A stretch of DNA of 64,000 bases from Cyclobacterium jeungdonense (GTDB taxonomy: Bacteria > Bacteroidota > Bacteroidia > Cytophagales > Cyclobacteriaceae): assembly GCF_010994275.1 (NCBI RefSeq), contig NZ_WMCD01000008.1:186001-250000 (forward strand), in the 5' to 3' direction. The position numbers and the translations under genes are program-made. How positions within the stretch are numbered: the first letter of the stretch is position 1; every line of letters starts with the position of its first letter. Shown one piece after another: positions 45,968 to 53,094 of this stretch. The notes beneath the pieces were generated by a model, which was not told the DNA's origin, ran no database searches, and worked only from the letters and a program-made list of their open reading frames with translations.

Positions 45968-46882
45968 TTACGCTTTAGGATGTGCTTGTTCGTACACAGC
46001 CTTCAGTTTTTCGATCGAATTATGGGTGTAGACCTGAGTAGCAGCCAGGCTGGAATGCCCCAGTAAGTCTTTGACCGCGTTAAGGTCGGCTCCTTTATTT
46101 AGCAAATGGGTGGCAAAGGTATGTCGCATCAAGTGGGGACTTCTTTTGGTGGTCTGAATAAAAAGATCAAGGTATCTTCTGACAATTCGATAAATCATCA
46201 TTGGATAAGCTGCTTCCTTGTTGTTTCTAACGATAAAATAGTCATTTCCGTCTGCAAATGAAAATGTTTCCTCGAATACTTTTTTATAGGAAAGTATTTT
46301 CTTTTGAAGCTGATTAGATACGGGTATAATTCGGTATTTCTTACCTTTTCCCAGTACTTTTACCTGCCCGTTTCCGAGGTCTATCGCATTCCATCGCAAA
46401 CCGATCAATTCGGACAATCGCATACCGGTAAGGTACAGAATTTGCATCACCATACGGTCCCGCTGCCCTTCATAACCGGCATCGTAGTTAGCGGCCTCAA
46501 GAAGTGCTTCCATTTCGTTTTCCGGGATAAATGTCGGGAGTTTTCTTCCTTTTTTCAAGGACCGTATCTTGACCGTCGGATCCCGGCTAATAACTTCAGA
46601 TTTGAGCAAAAATGTGAAAAAAGTTCGGAGAGTTGCCATTTTGCGGTTGACAGTAGCCTCCGAAAGCCCGTCTTCTATCAGGTCCACCATCCAGGCCCTG
46701 ATTTCCGCATGGGTAGCTTCTTCCAGCCTGTCCAGCCCAAAGGCACTTCCTAAAAAATCGGAAAACTGCTCCAGGTCATTTTTATAAGCCAGCACGGTAT
46801 GTGCACTCGCCCTTTTTTCGTTTTCCAGGTAATTTATAAATGAAAAAAGCATATCGGTGATTTGATACACCAATATGCTCAT
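45968..46882 (-). CDS. xerC: tyrosine recombinase XerC/XerD family
   Basis: 304-residue site-specific recombinase that resolves chromosome dimers at dif. The N-terminal SAM-like core-binding domain (about 10-95) is followed by the catalytic domain with Arg in LYLTGMRLSELIGLRW, the HxxR box in SPHLMRHTFATHLL, the LGHSSLAATQVYTH segment with the second His and the nucleophile Tyr. An alternative ATG at 46852 (MLFSFINYLENEKRAS) matches the usual family start better than 46882. It sits between rpsU and hpf, its standard housekeeping position, so it is not a mobile-element integrase. Confidence 0.92.
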   Translation of the reverse strand: MSILVYQITDMLFSFINYLENEKRASAHTVLAYKNDLEQFSDFLGSAFGLDRLEEATHAEIRAWMVDLIEDGLSEATVNRKMATLRTFFTFLLKSEVISRDPTVKIRSLKKGRKLPTFIPENEMEALLEAANYDAGYEGQRDRMVMQILYLTGMRLSELIGLRWNAIDLGNGQVKVLGKGKKYRIIPVSNQLQKKILSYKKVFEETFSFADGNDYFIVRNNKEAAYPMMIYRIVRRYLDLFIQTTKRSPHLMRHTFATHLLNKGADLNAVKDLLGHSSLAATQVYTHNSIEKLKAVYEQAHPKA

Positions 46883-46908
46883 AAATTTTATGAAAACGAA
46901 GGGTTTTC

Positions 46909-47103
46909 TTATTTCCCTTCCTGTTCCTGCATTCTTTGTTTGTAGGCGGCTTTAATTACCTCTGTCCTTCTGCTTACGGAAGGTTTTTCGAAATGCTGCC
47001 TGCTTCTCAACTCACGGATAACTCCGGTTTTGTCAAATTTCTTCTTAAAACGCTTCAGCGCTTTTTCGATAGATTCGTTCTCTTTTACGTTTACTACGAT
47101 CAT
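46909..47103 (-). CDS. rpsU: 30S ribosomal protein bS21
   Basis: 64-residue small-subunit protein located near the 3' end of 16S rRNA. The ATG at 47103 (MIVVNVKENESIEKALKRFK) is chosen because the upstream in-frame GTG at 47112 lies inside the Shine-Dalgarno sequence. Conserved: ALKRFKKKFDKTGVIRELR. In Bacteroidota, bS21 with bS6 and bS18 has been shown to bury the anti-Shine-Dalgarno of 16S rRNA, which explains why most genes here lack a Shine-Dalgarno. The rpsU mRNA is the exception: it has a perfect one, plus a full promoter. First gene of rpsU-xerC-hpf. Confidence 0.97.
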   Translation of the reverse strand: MIVVNVKENESIEKALKRFKKKFDKTGVIRELRSRQHFEKPSVSRRTEVIKAAYKQRMQEQEGK

Positions 47104-47110
47104 ATTATAC

Positions 47111-47118
47111 ACCTCCTT
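47111..47118 (-). promoter_or_regulatory. perfect Shine-Dalgarno of rpsU
   Basis: AAGGAGGT on the minus strand, 7 nt before the rpsU ATG: full complementarity to the 16S 3' end. Most other genes in this window have nothing comparable. The expected role is autoregulation: ribosomes lacking bS21 expose their anti-Shine-Dalgarno and preferentially translate rpsU. The mechanism is known from Flavobacterium; its operation here is inference. Confidence 0.85.
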
Positions 47119-47126
47119 TCAGCCTG

Positions 47127-47157
47127 CAAAGTTAATTAAAGTAAATGGAAATACAAA
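47127..47157 (-). promoter_or_regulatory. promoter of rpsU-xerC-hpf
   Basis: On the minus strand TTTG (47157-47154), 19 nt, TAACTTTG (47134-47127): a full consensus match. The start of transcription would fall close to the Shine-Dalgarno, giving a very short leader. Confidence 0.75.
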
Positions 47158-47262
47158 GTAAACTGTGATCCCAAAGAAGGATGAATCGGTTCAATGCATA
47201 CATTTGCCTGGTTTTTCATGGGGATTATTTCTCCCCAACGGGATTTAACTTTATATTTGGTC

Positions 47263-48285
47263 ATGGAAAAAATTTTGATTACCGGAGGAGCCGGATACAT
47301 CGGTTCACATACCGCTGTCGCGCTGGTGGATGCTGGCTACCAACCCATCATCGTAGATGACTTTTCAAATGCCGAAAAAAGCGTTTTAGATGGCTTGCAA
47401 AAAATTACCGGCCAATCCATCCCTTGCTACGAAGGCGACTGCAACGATAAACGTTTAATGGAAAGGATATTTTCGGAGAATGAACTAACCGGAGTGATCC
47501 ATTTTGCTGCTTACAAGGCGGTTGGAGAAAGTACGGAGCATCCGCTCAACTATTATCGAAACAATATTTTCTCCCTTTTGGTAGTACTGGAAATCATGGA
47601 AATATACGGGGTGGAAAACCTGGTGTTTTCATCTTCCTGCACCGTCTACGGGCAGCCGGACACCCTTCCGGTCAAAGAAAGCACCCCCAGGAAGGATGCC
47701 GAAAGCCCTTATGGGAATACCAAAAAAATCTGCGAAGACATCTTAACTGACCACGTTAAAAGTAAAGCCAGGCTATCCGCCATCGCCTTGCGGTATTTTA
47801 ATCCTATCGGAGCTCATCCGTCAGGACTTATTGGAGAGTTGCCAACCGGAGTCCCATCCAATCTGGTTCCCTTTGTTACCCAGACAGGAGCAGGAATCCG
47901 AAATGAATTAACCGTATTCGGAGATGATTACGATACACCGGACGGCAGTTGTGTGCGGGATTACATCCATGTAATGGACCTGGCAGAGGCACATGTGAAA
48001 TCGATCAGCTATCTTAAAAATAAAACCGCTCCCCTCTACGACTTATTCAACGTTGGCACCGGGAAGGGAAACACCGTCCTGGAAGTAATCCGCGCTTTTG
48101 AAAAAGTCAGCGGAAAGGATTTAAATTACAAGATTGGTCCCAGAAGACCGGGAGATGTGGAAAAGGTTTGGGCGGATACCGAAAAAATCAACCGCGAACT
48201 TAACTGGCAACCAAAGTATACATTGGAAGATTCCCTTCGTGACAGCTGGAACTGGCAGTTAGCCCTTTCCAAAAACCCCGCTTAA
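47263..48285 (+). CDS. galE: UDP-glucose 4-epimerase
   Basis: 340-residue SDR-type epimerase that interconverts UDP-glucose and UDP-galactose with bound NAD. The ATG at 47263 is chosen because the Rossmann motif follows at once (ILITGGAGYIGSHTAVAL); 23 upstream in-frame codons are unconserved. Catalytic residues are visible: Ser-Ser-Cys-Thr in VFSSSCTVYG and Tyr-xxx-Lys in SPYGNTKKICED. IALRYFNPIGAHPSG and SCVRDYIHVMDLAEAH are characteristic. The GH92 gene starts 14 nt downstream, so the two are likely co-transcribed. Confidence 0.96.
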   Translation: MEKILITGGAGYIGSHTAVALVDAGYQPIIVDDFSNAEKSVLDGLQKITGQSIPCYEGDCNDKRLMERIFSENELTGVIHFAAYKAVGESTEHPLNYYRNNIFSLLVVLEIMEIYGVENLVFSSSCTVYGQPDTLPVKESTPRKDAESPYGNTKKICEDILTDHVKSKARLSAIALRYFNPIGAHPSGLIGELPTGVPSNLVPFVTQTGAGIRNELTVFGDDYDTPDGSCVRDYIHVMDLAEAHVKSISYLKNKTAPLYDLFNVGTGKGNTVLEVIRAFEKVSGKDLNYKIGPRRPGDVEKVWADTEKINRELNWQPKYTLEDSLRDSWNWQLALSKNPA

Positions 48286-48299
48286 CCTTATAATCCCTT

Positions 48300-50579
48300 A
48301 TGAATACGCTCGGTTCCCGATTAGTTATTTATATCGCTCTTTTATCCCTTTTCAGCTTTCAGCTTAAGCCAGATCCGCAGCCTGCAGACATGGTTTACCC
48401 GCTCTTGGATGCTGCCAATTCCAGATGGTTTTATTTTAGCTCAGCTACCCGACCCTTCGGTATGGTTAATCTGAGTCCGGACCACGAAATAGACGGTGCA
48501 TGGAACAGCGGCTACCGCTACGATGCGGACAGTATCAAGGGATTCAGCCACATCCATGCCTGGCAAATGTCTGGGGTTTCTGTGATGCCTCTGAGCTATA
48601 CGGATGCGCCAGAGGACTTGCTTAATGACTATTATTCAACTTACAGCCATGATAAGGAAACCATCCGTGTAGGCTACCACCAGGTATACCTTGATCGTTT
48701 TGACATTGAAGCTGAACTTACGGCCACCCACCGGGTAGGTATGCATCGCTATCACTTTCCTTCCGGAAAACAAACCGGCGTTCTATTTCACCTGGGAGGC
48801 ACCTTGGGTCCAAGTGCGATGTTGGATGGGCGCCTGAAAAAACTAGGAGACCGAACACTGGTAGGGAGTGTCACGAATGCCCCTACCTCCAGGCGACCCA
48901 AACCGATCACCGTCCATTTTCAGGTAGCATTTGACCAGGATATAGCGAACTGGGTGGAGCATCCGGATTCTCACCATATCATTGCGGGCTTCGGAGACCT
49001 TGGGGGAAAACCACTGCAAATGAAGGTAAGTATTTCATACACCCATCCTGACAACGCTTTGGAAAACATGCAGCAAGAACTTCCTCACTGGGATTTTGAG
49101 CAGGTGGAGTTGGAAACCCGGGAGGTTTGGAACGAAATGCTGGGCAGGATCCAGATAGAAGGAAATACTGAAGTGCAGCGAAGGCGGTTTTACACCGACC
49201 TTTGGAAAGCCTTGCAGGGAAGGCGTACCATCAGCGATGCAAATGGTGCCTATCCAGATCATACAGGTAGCAGCTTTCGCATTGGACAAGTGCCACTGGA
49301 CGAAGCGGGGAATCCCGTATTCAGGCATTTTAATTCCGACTCTTTCTGGGGTGCGCAGTGGACCATCAGTGTATTATGGGCTTTGGTCTATCCGGATATA
49401 GCCGAGGAATTTGCCAATAGTTTTCTGCAGTATTACCTGGACGGGGGCTTGATTCCCAGAGGACCTTCGGGAGGCAATTACACCAATGTCATGACCGGAG
49501 CTTCCTCTACTCCCTTTTTTGTTGGCTTGTATCAAAAGGGGATTCGCGGATTTGATGTCGAAACCGCCTATCAGGGATTGAAGAAAAACCACCTTCCCGG
49601 GGGAATAATGGGCAGATCCGGATACGAACACCTTAGCGCCAAGGGGGGTAACGTGGAAGACTATATTGACAAAGGATACGTTCCCTATCCCAACCCCCGG
49701 GGCAGGTTTGGCGGACACGAACAAGGAGCCGGGCAAACACTGGAATACAGCTTTCAGGATTGGACCCTTTCGCAATTGGCCAAGGCCCTGTCTAAAAAAG
49801 AGGACGCTGCGCGGTTTTTGGCCCGATCAAAAAATTATAAAAATGTCTACGATCCCGAATCCGGATGGATGCGTCCCAAAAATGAACAAGGAGAATGGAT
49901 GGATCCTTTCGATCCTTATGAATATGGAAAGGGTTTTGTAGAAGCCAATGCGGCTCAATTTACCTGGTTTGTGCCTCACGACCTGCCTGGCCTGGCCCAA
50001 CTAATGGGTGGAAAGGAAAAGGCCGTAGAAAAACTCCAGGAACAGTTTCTGGCAGCAGAAAAACTGGGTTTCACCTCAGGCACCTCTCATGCCGTAGAAA
50101 CAAATCCCGAATACCGTAGAATCCCGGTAAATTACGGGAACCAGCCTTCCATGCAGATGGCCTATATCTTCAATTATTTGGATCGGCCAGATCTCACGCA
50201 GTATTGGTCTAGAAAAGTGTTGGATAAAGCGTTTTCCGCGCTTACTCCGCACCTGGGTTATAATGGAGACGAGGATCAAGGACTTATGGGTTCGCTGGCT
50301 GTCCTAATGAAACTCGGCTTATTCCAGATGAATGGGGGAACAGAAGTAAACCCCATTTACGAACTGGGGAGTCCTATTTTTGACAAAGCCGTAATCCGCT
50401 TACATCCGAATTATTATCCTGGAAAAACCCTTACGATATGGGCTGAGAATAACGGACCCGATCATTTTTATATACAACGAAAACGCTTTAATGGAAAACT
50501 ATTCCAGGGTATGGGTGTTCGTCACGAGGACCTGGTCAATGGAGGCGTACTTCGATTGCAAATGAGCGAAAACCCTTAA
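48300..50579 (+). CDS. glycoside hydrolase family 92 with Gln in the catalytic-acid motif
   Basis: Exported 759-residue GH92 enzyme (signal peptide about 1-22), a family of calcium-dependent exo-alpha-mannosidases. The N-terminal domain has the family opening VYPLLDAANSRWF, TRPFGMVNLSPD and GFSHIHAWQMSG; the catalytic (alpha/alpha)6 domain follows. The C-terminal acidic cluster is GYNGDEDQGLMGS (Asp657, Glu658, Asp659). Where most members have GNEP, this one has VNYGNQPS with Gln615. That Glu is the general acid in mannosidases; Gln is known from a mannose-1-phosphodiester hydrolase of the family. So the substrate may be a phosphodiester rather than a plain mannoside. Downstream of galE by 14 nt. 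Confidence 0.9.
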   Translation: MNTLGSRLVIYIALLSLFSFQLKPDPQPADMVYPLLDAANSRWFYFSSATRPFGMVNLSPDHEIDGAWNSGYRYDADSIKGFSHIHAWQMSGVSVMPLSYTDAPEDLLNDYYSTYSHDKETIRVGYHQVYLDRFDIEAELTATHRVGMHRYHFPSGKQTGVLFHLGGTLGPSAMLDGRLKKLGDRTLVGSVTNAPTSRRPKPITVHFQVAFDQDIANWVEHPDSHHIIAGFGDLGGKPLQMKVSISYTHPDNALENMQQELPHWDFEQVELETREVWNEMLGRIQIEGNTEVQRRRFYTDLWKALQGRRTISDANGAYPDHTGSSFRIGQVPLDEAGNPVFRHFNSDSFWGAQWTISVLWALVYPDIAEEFANSFLQYYLDGGLIPRGPSGGNYTNVMTGASSTPFFVGLYQKGIRGFDVETAYQGLKKNHLPGGIMGRSGYEHLSAKGGNVEDYIDKGYVPYPNPRGRFGGHEQGAGQTLEYSFQDWTLSQLAKALSKKEDAARFLARSKNYKNVYDPESGWMRPKNEQGEWMDPFDPYEYGKGFVEANAAQFTWFVPHDLPGLAQLMGGKEKAVEKLQEQFLAAEKLGFTSGTSHAVETNPEYRRIPVNYGNQPSMQMAYIFNYLDRPDLTQYWSRKVLDKAFSALTPHLGYNGDEDQGLMGSLAVLMKLGLFQMNGGTEVNPIYELGSPIFDKAVIRLHPNYYPGKTLTIWAENNGPDHFYIQRKRFNGKLFQGMGVRHEDLVNGGVLRLQMSENP

Positions 50580-50611
50580 TTTCCTGAAACACTTACCATT
50601 CTTTTCTTAAT

Positions 50612-51907
50612 TCAAGAGGAATTGCCCGGCTGCAATTTGATTAGATCCTGAATTTCTCCCCAGGGTTTTTTCATTCTTGCGAGGGCATAAACCTGCTGAG
50701 CCTTGTCCAGTGCAAGCGAATTCACATACGTCGGAATGCTTCCATCCGGATAATAGACAGGACCGTGATCCGTATATTTCCCGGAAGGAATGTGGTATGT
50801 CACCCAATGAAGATTTTCCAATGCTTTGGCGGCCCCTTTGGCAATTTTCTTCCTTTCGCCCAGTCCATCACCTACAGGTCCTCCTGTAAGGTAGTGAAGG
50901 GTTTCTCCATCAGGTGCCAAATCAAACCCCAGGTAACCATAACTAAACTGGTCAAACATGCCACTTCTTTTCGAAGCCGAGGAACACAGGCGGTCGATTA
51001 CCTCCAATTGTTCCTTTTTAGGATCAAACCGAAAGAGGTACCCCGAATTGCCGTGAATACCATAAGCTGTGTTTTCTGCCCCGTGCCAAAGAATTTTACG
51101 CCAGTTGTACCCCATGTCTCCTGGTATTTTGGGATCGTAATATCCAAAGTAATCCCGTCGCATGTGAACGTTCCGGAGCTTTTCAGGTCTGGTTTTTAGG
51201 TAGGGACTATAGGAGAAGATATCTCCCTCTGCATTGGTGAAATACACCTTTCCGTTATCAGGAGCGACCAGCATGGAGCGACACAATACCCGGTAATCCT
51301 TACCCGGAAATCCGGCTTCCCCTTTTTCAGCGATGGAGGCTATATGTATGATTTCCTTGCTTCCCGGATCAAAATGAATGAAGTTTCCATAGGGCCAGGT
51401 AATGGCGTACAATTGGTTGCGGTGCGTGTCCATGGCCAGACTCAAGATTCCTTCCCCATTGGGTACCATTCCCAGATCTTCCAGCCTTTCCGTTTCCAAA
51501 TTCCAGCATAAAAAATGTCCACCAGGATACAATTTCAGGCCATTTGGAGGGTTCTCGGGTAGCCGTTCCATACCCTGAATCATTTCGTAATGGCCTACAT
51601 GCGTACCAAAGTAAAGTTTCCCTCCACTTTCGAAAAAAGGAACGTGGCTTTTGCCTTGTGGGATGGCATTCCGTTCGGATTCTCCACAGGCTTCGGTCAA
51701 ATCAGCCAGCCAGTCGATTTGCTCAGTTTCAGGATCAAAGCGAAAGAGCTGCCCTCCTTTTTCCAGAGATTCGGATGAAAGCACATAATACAACCTACCG
51801 TCACTGCCCCTGCTCAGTGACTGGTAGGAATCGTGGGCCAGTTCAAAACCAGAATCGTAAGCTTTGGCCAACAGGCCCTTTTGAGTATCGTTATTAGTCA
51901 ATCTCAA
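50612..51907 (-). CDS. predicted beta-propeller protein, unrecognised family
   Basis: 431 residues without signal peptide. Repeated blades are visible, e.g. SDGRLYYVLSSE, GGKLYFGTHVGHYEM, RNQLYAITWPYGNFIHFDP, NGKVYFTNAEGDIFSY and DGETLHYLTGGPVGDG, each a strand pair ending in an aspartate turn, as in Kelch/YVTN-like propellers. No catalytic motif was recognised. It starts at TTG 51907 within a TTGA overlap with the gene upstream, so the two propeller proteins are translationally coupled and may act together. Some resemblance in style to oligosaccharide-lyase propellers, not strong enough to name. Confidence 0.7.
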   Translation of the reverse strand: MRLTNNDTQKGLLAKAYDSGFELAHDSYQSLSRGSDGRLYYVLSSESLEKGGQLFRFDPETEQIDWLADLTEACGESERNAIPQGKSHVPFFESGGKLYFGTHVGHYEMIQGMERLPENPPNGLKLYPGGHFLCWNLETERLEDLGMVPNGEGILSLAMDTHRNQLYAITWPYGNFIHFDPGSKEIIHIASIAEKGEAGFPGKDYRVLCRSMLVAPDNGKVYFTNAEGDIFSYSPYLKTRPEKLRNVHMRRDYFGYYDPKIPGDMGYNWRKILWHGAENTAYGIHGNSGYLFRFDPKKEQLEVIDRLCSSASKRSGMFDQFSYGYLGFDLAPDGETLHYLTGGPVGDGLGERKKIAKGAAKALENLHWVTYHIPSGKYTDHGPVYYPDGSIPTYVNSLALDKAQQVYALARMKKPWGEIQDLIKLQPGNSS

Positions 51908-52833
51908 TCTGCTTTTTGCATTTTTTCGTAGCGGTAAAGAACTGGGTCAACACGTAATTTCTTTTCGCTAAGGGTAAAATAACTATTTCCATCAGGACTA
52001 AATGCCAGCGCTTCCCCCTGGGGTTCGGGATCGTAAGGAAGAAGCCTGGGCTTTTGCAGCAGGCATTCTTCGAGAGACATGCCCGGTTCTCTTTCCCAAT
52101 AATACACTACCCAGTAGTTTTTTATGATCACCTGTAAGCCATTGGCTGAAATATCTCCTCCAACTGAAAGTGTTACAGGCAATTCCATCACCTTTTCCAA
52201 AACCACTGTATTTTCATCGTACAGGTCTGCTGCGGCAGCTTTGTACAGCGTATTGCGGGCATTCCTTTTTGTCAATACATACAAATCTCCGCTGATAGGA
52301 TCTATTAGTAACGTTTCCGCATCTTTGGCTCCATCGGGATACCTCAGCATAATCTTTTCAGGTACTACCGTCATTTCCTCTTTTACCACTCTGGGTTCCG
52401 GAACTCTAAAAATAATCAATTCTTCGTATTTGCTGAAATTATCGCCAATATCTCCCACGTACAGGTAGGGCTCTCCCTCTTTGGGACCAGGGCCCATGGC
52501 AAGGTCTTCCCAATCCCGGTTAGCTACTCCTTCCAGCTGAAGCGTTCCCTGATACTTGCCAGCGGTATCCAGTACGTATATTTCAGGAGATCCATCGCTG
52601 TCATTGTGCACATAAATCAACTCTGGAAACCTACGGGAGACGGCCATCCCACTGGTTTCGTCAATAAATTTCTCTTCAATCTTAGCGATCTTTTTTGGCC
52701 CTGTAAAAATAGAATAAGCTACCTGAGGGTTGATTTTCAGGTCATACTTCTCCTGAAGCTTTTCGGATAGCAAAAAGGGAATGATTGATAATAAAAAGAA
52801 AAGTTTAATCAATTTTTCGATAAAAATATTCAT
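51904..52833 (-). CDS. exported beta-propeller protein, unrecognised family
   Basis: 309 residues with a membrane-anchor or signal segment (about 8-24, LIKLFFLLSIIPFLL). The mature part carries propeller-type repeats: ETSGMAVSRRFPELIYVHND, WEDLAMGPGPKEGEPYLYVGDIGDN, DAETLLIDPISGDLYVLTKR, and GEALAFSPDGNSYFTLSEK. The WEDhAhGP-GxxYLYVGDIGDN motif is recurrent in uncharacterised bacterial secreted proteins. Probably sits in the periplasm or on the outer membrane. It overlaps the following gene by 4 nt. Function unknown. Confidence 0.75.
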   Translation of the reverse strand: MNIFIEKLIKLFFLLSIIPFLLSEKLQEKYDLKINPQVAYSIFTGPKKIAKIEEKFIDETSGMAVSRRFPELIYVHNDSDGSPEIYVLDTAGKYQGTLQLEGVANRDWEDLAMGPGPKEGEPYLYVGDIGDNFSKYEELIIFRVPEPRVVKEEMTVVPEKIMLRYPDGAKDAETLLIDPISGDLYVLTKRNARNTLYKAAAADLYDENTVVLEKVMELPVTLSVGGDISANGLQVIIKNYWVVYYWEREPGMSLEECLLQKPRLLPYDPEPQGEALAFSPDGNSYFTLSEKKLRVDPVLYRYEKMQKAD

Positions 52834-53039
52834 TTTTTCATTTATTAAACGCTATACGCGGCAGTTAGAGAAAGGGCATCTACGAAATGTGTTTTTCATT
52901 TTCTTCAAAACTTTTGCCTACGGCTTAATTTGCGAAAACCCGATTAAAAACGAATTAAAACAGGTTGGTTTAGCCTATTTTTACGAAAAAAAACAACTCA
53001 TGTTTTTAAAAACCGGGTCTGCTTTAACAAAAAGGAAAG

Positions 53040-53058
53040 GACAGCCGAAATGGCTGCC
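53040..53058 (-). terminator. putative terminator of clpC
   Basis: On the minus strand a 7-bp stem GGCAGCC / GGCTGTC (one G-T pair) with 5-nt loop is followed by TCCTTTCCTTTTTG. It lies 36 nt past the clpC stop. Moderate stem strength, hence moderate confidence. Confidence 0.45.
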
Positions 53059-53094
53059 CCCCAATAATGAATAGTGCTTGATATAACTGCCTAT

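Noticed and set aside
45968..46882. Phage or island integrase
   Set aside because: The recombinase sits in the conserved rpsU-xerC-hpf unit and has the length of chromosomal XerC/D.
47104..47112. GTG start at 47112 for rpsU
   Set aside because: The GTG is part of the Shine-Dalgarno region; the ATG at 47103 has the correct 7-nt spacing and family start.
47252..47259. TATATTTG as galE promoter
   Set aside because: It lies 3 nt before the galE ATG, so transcription would start inside the gene.
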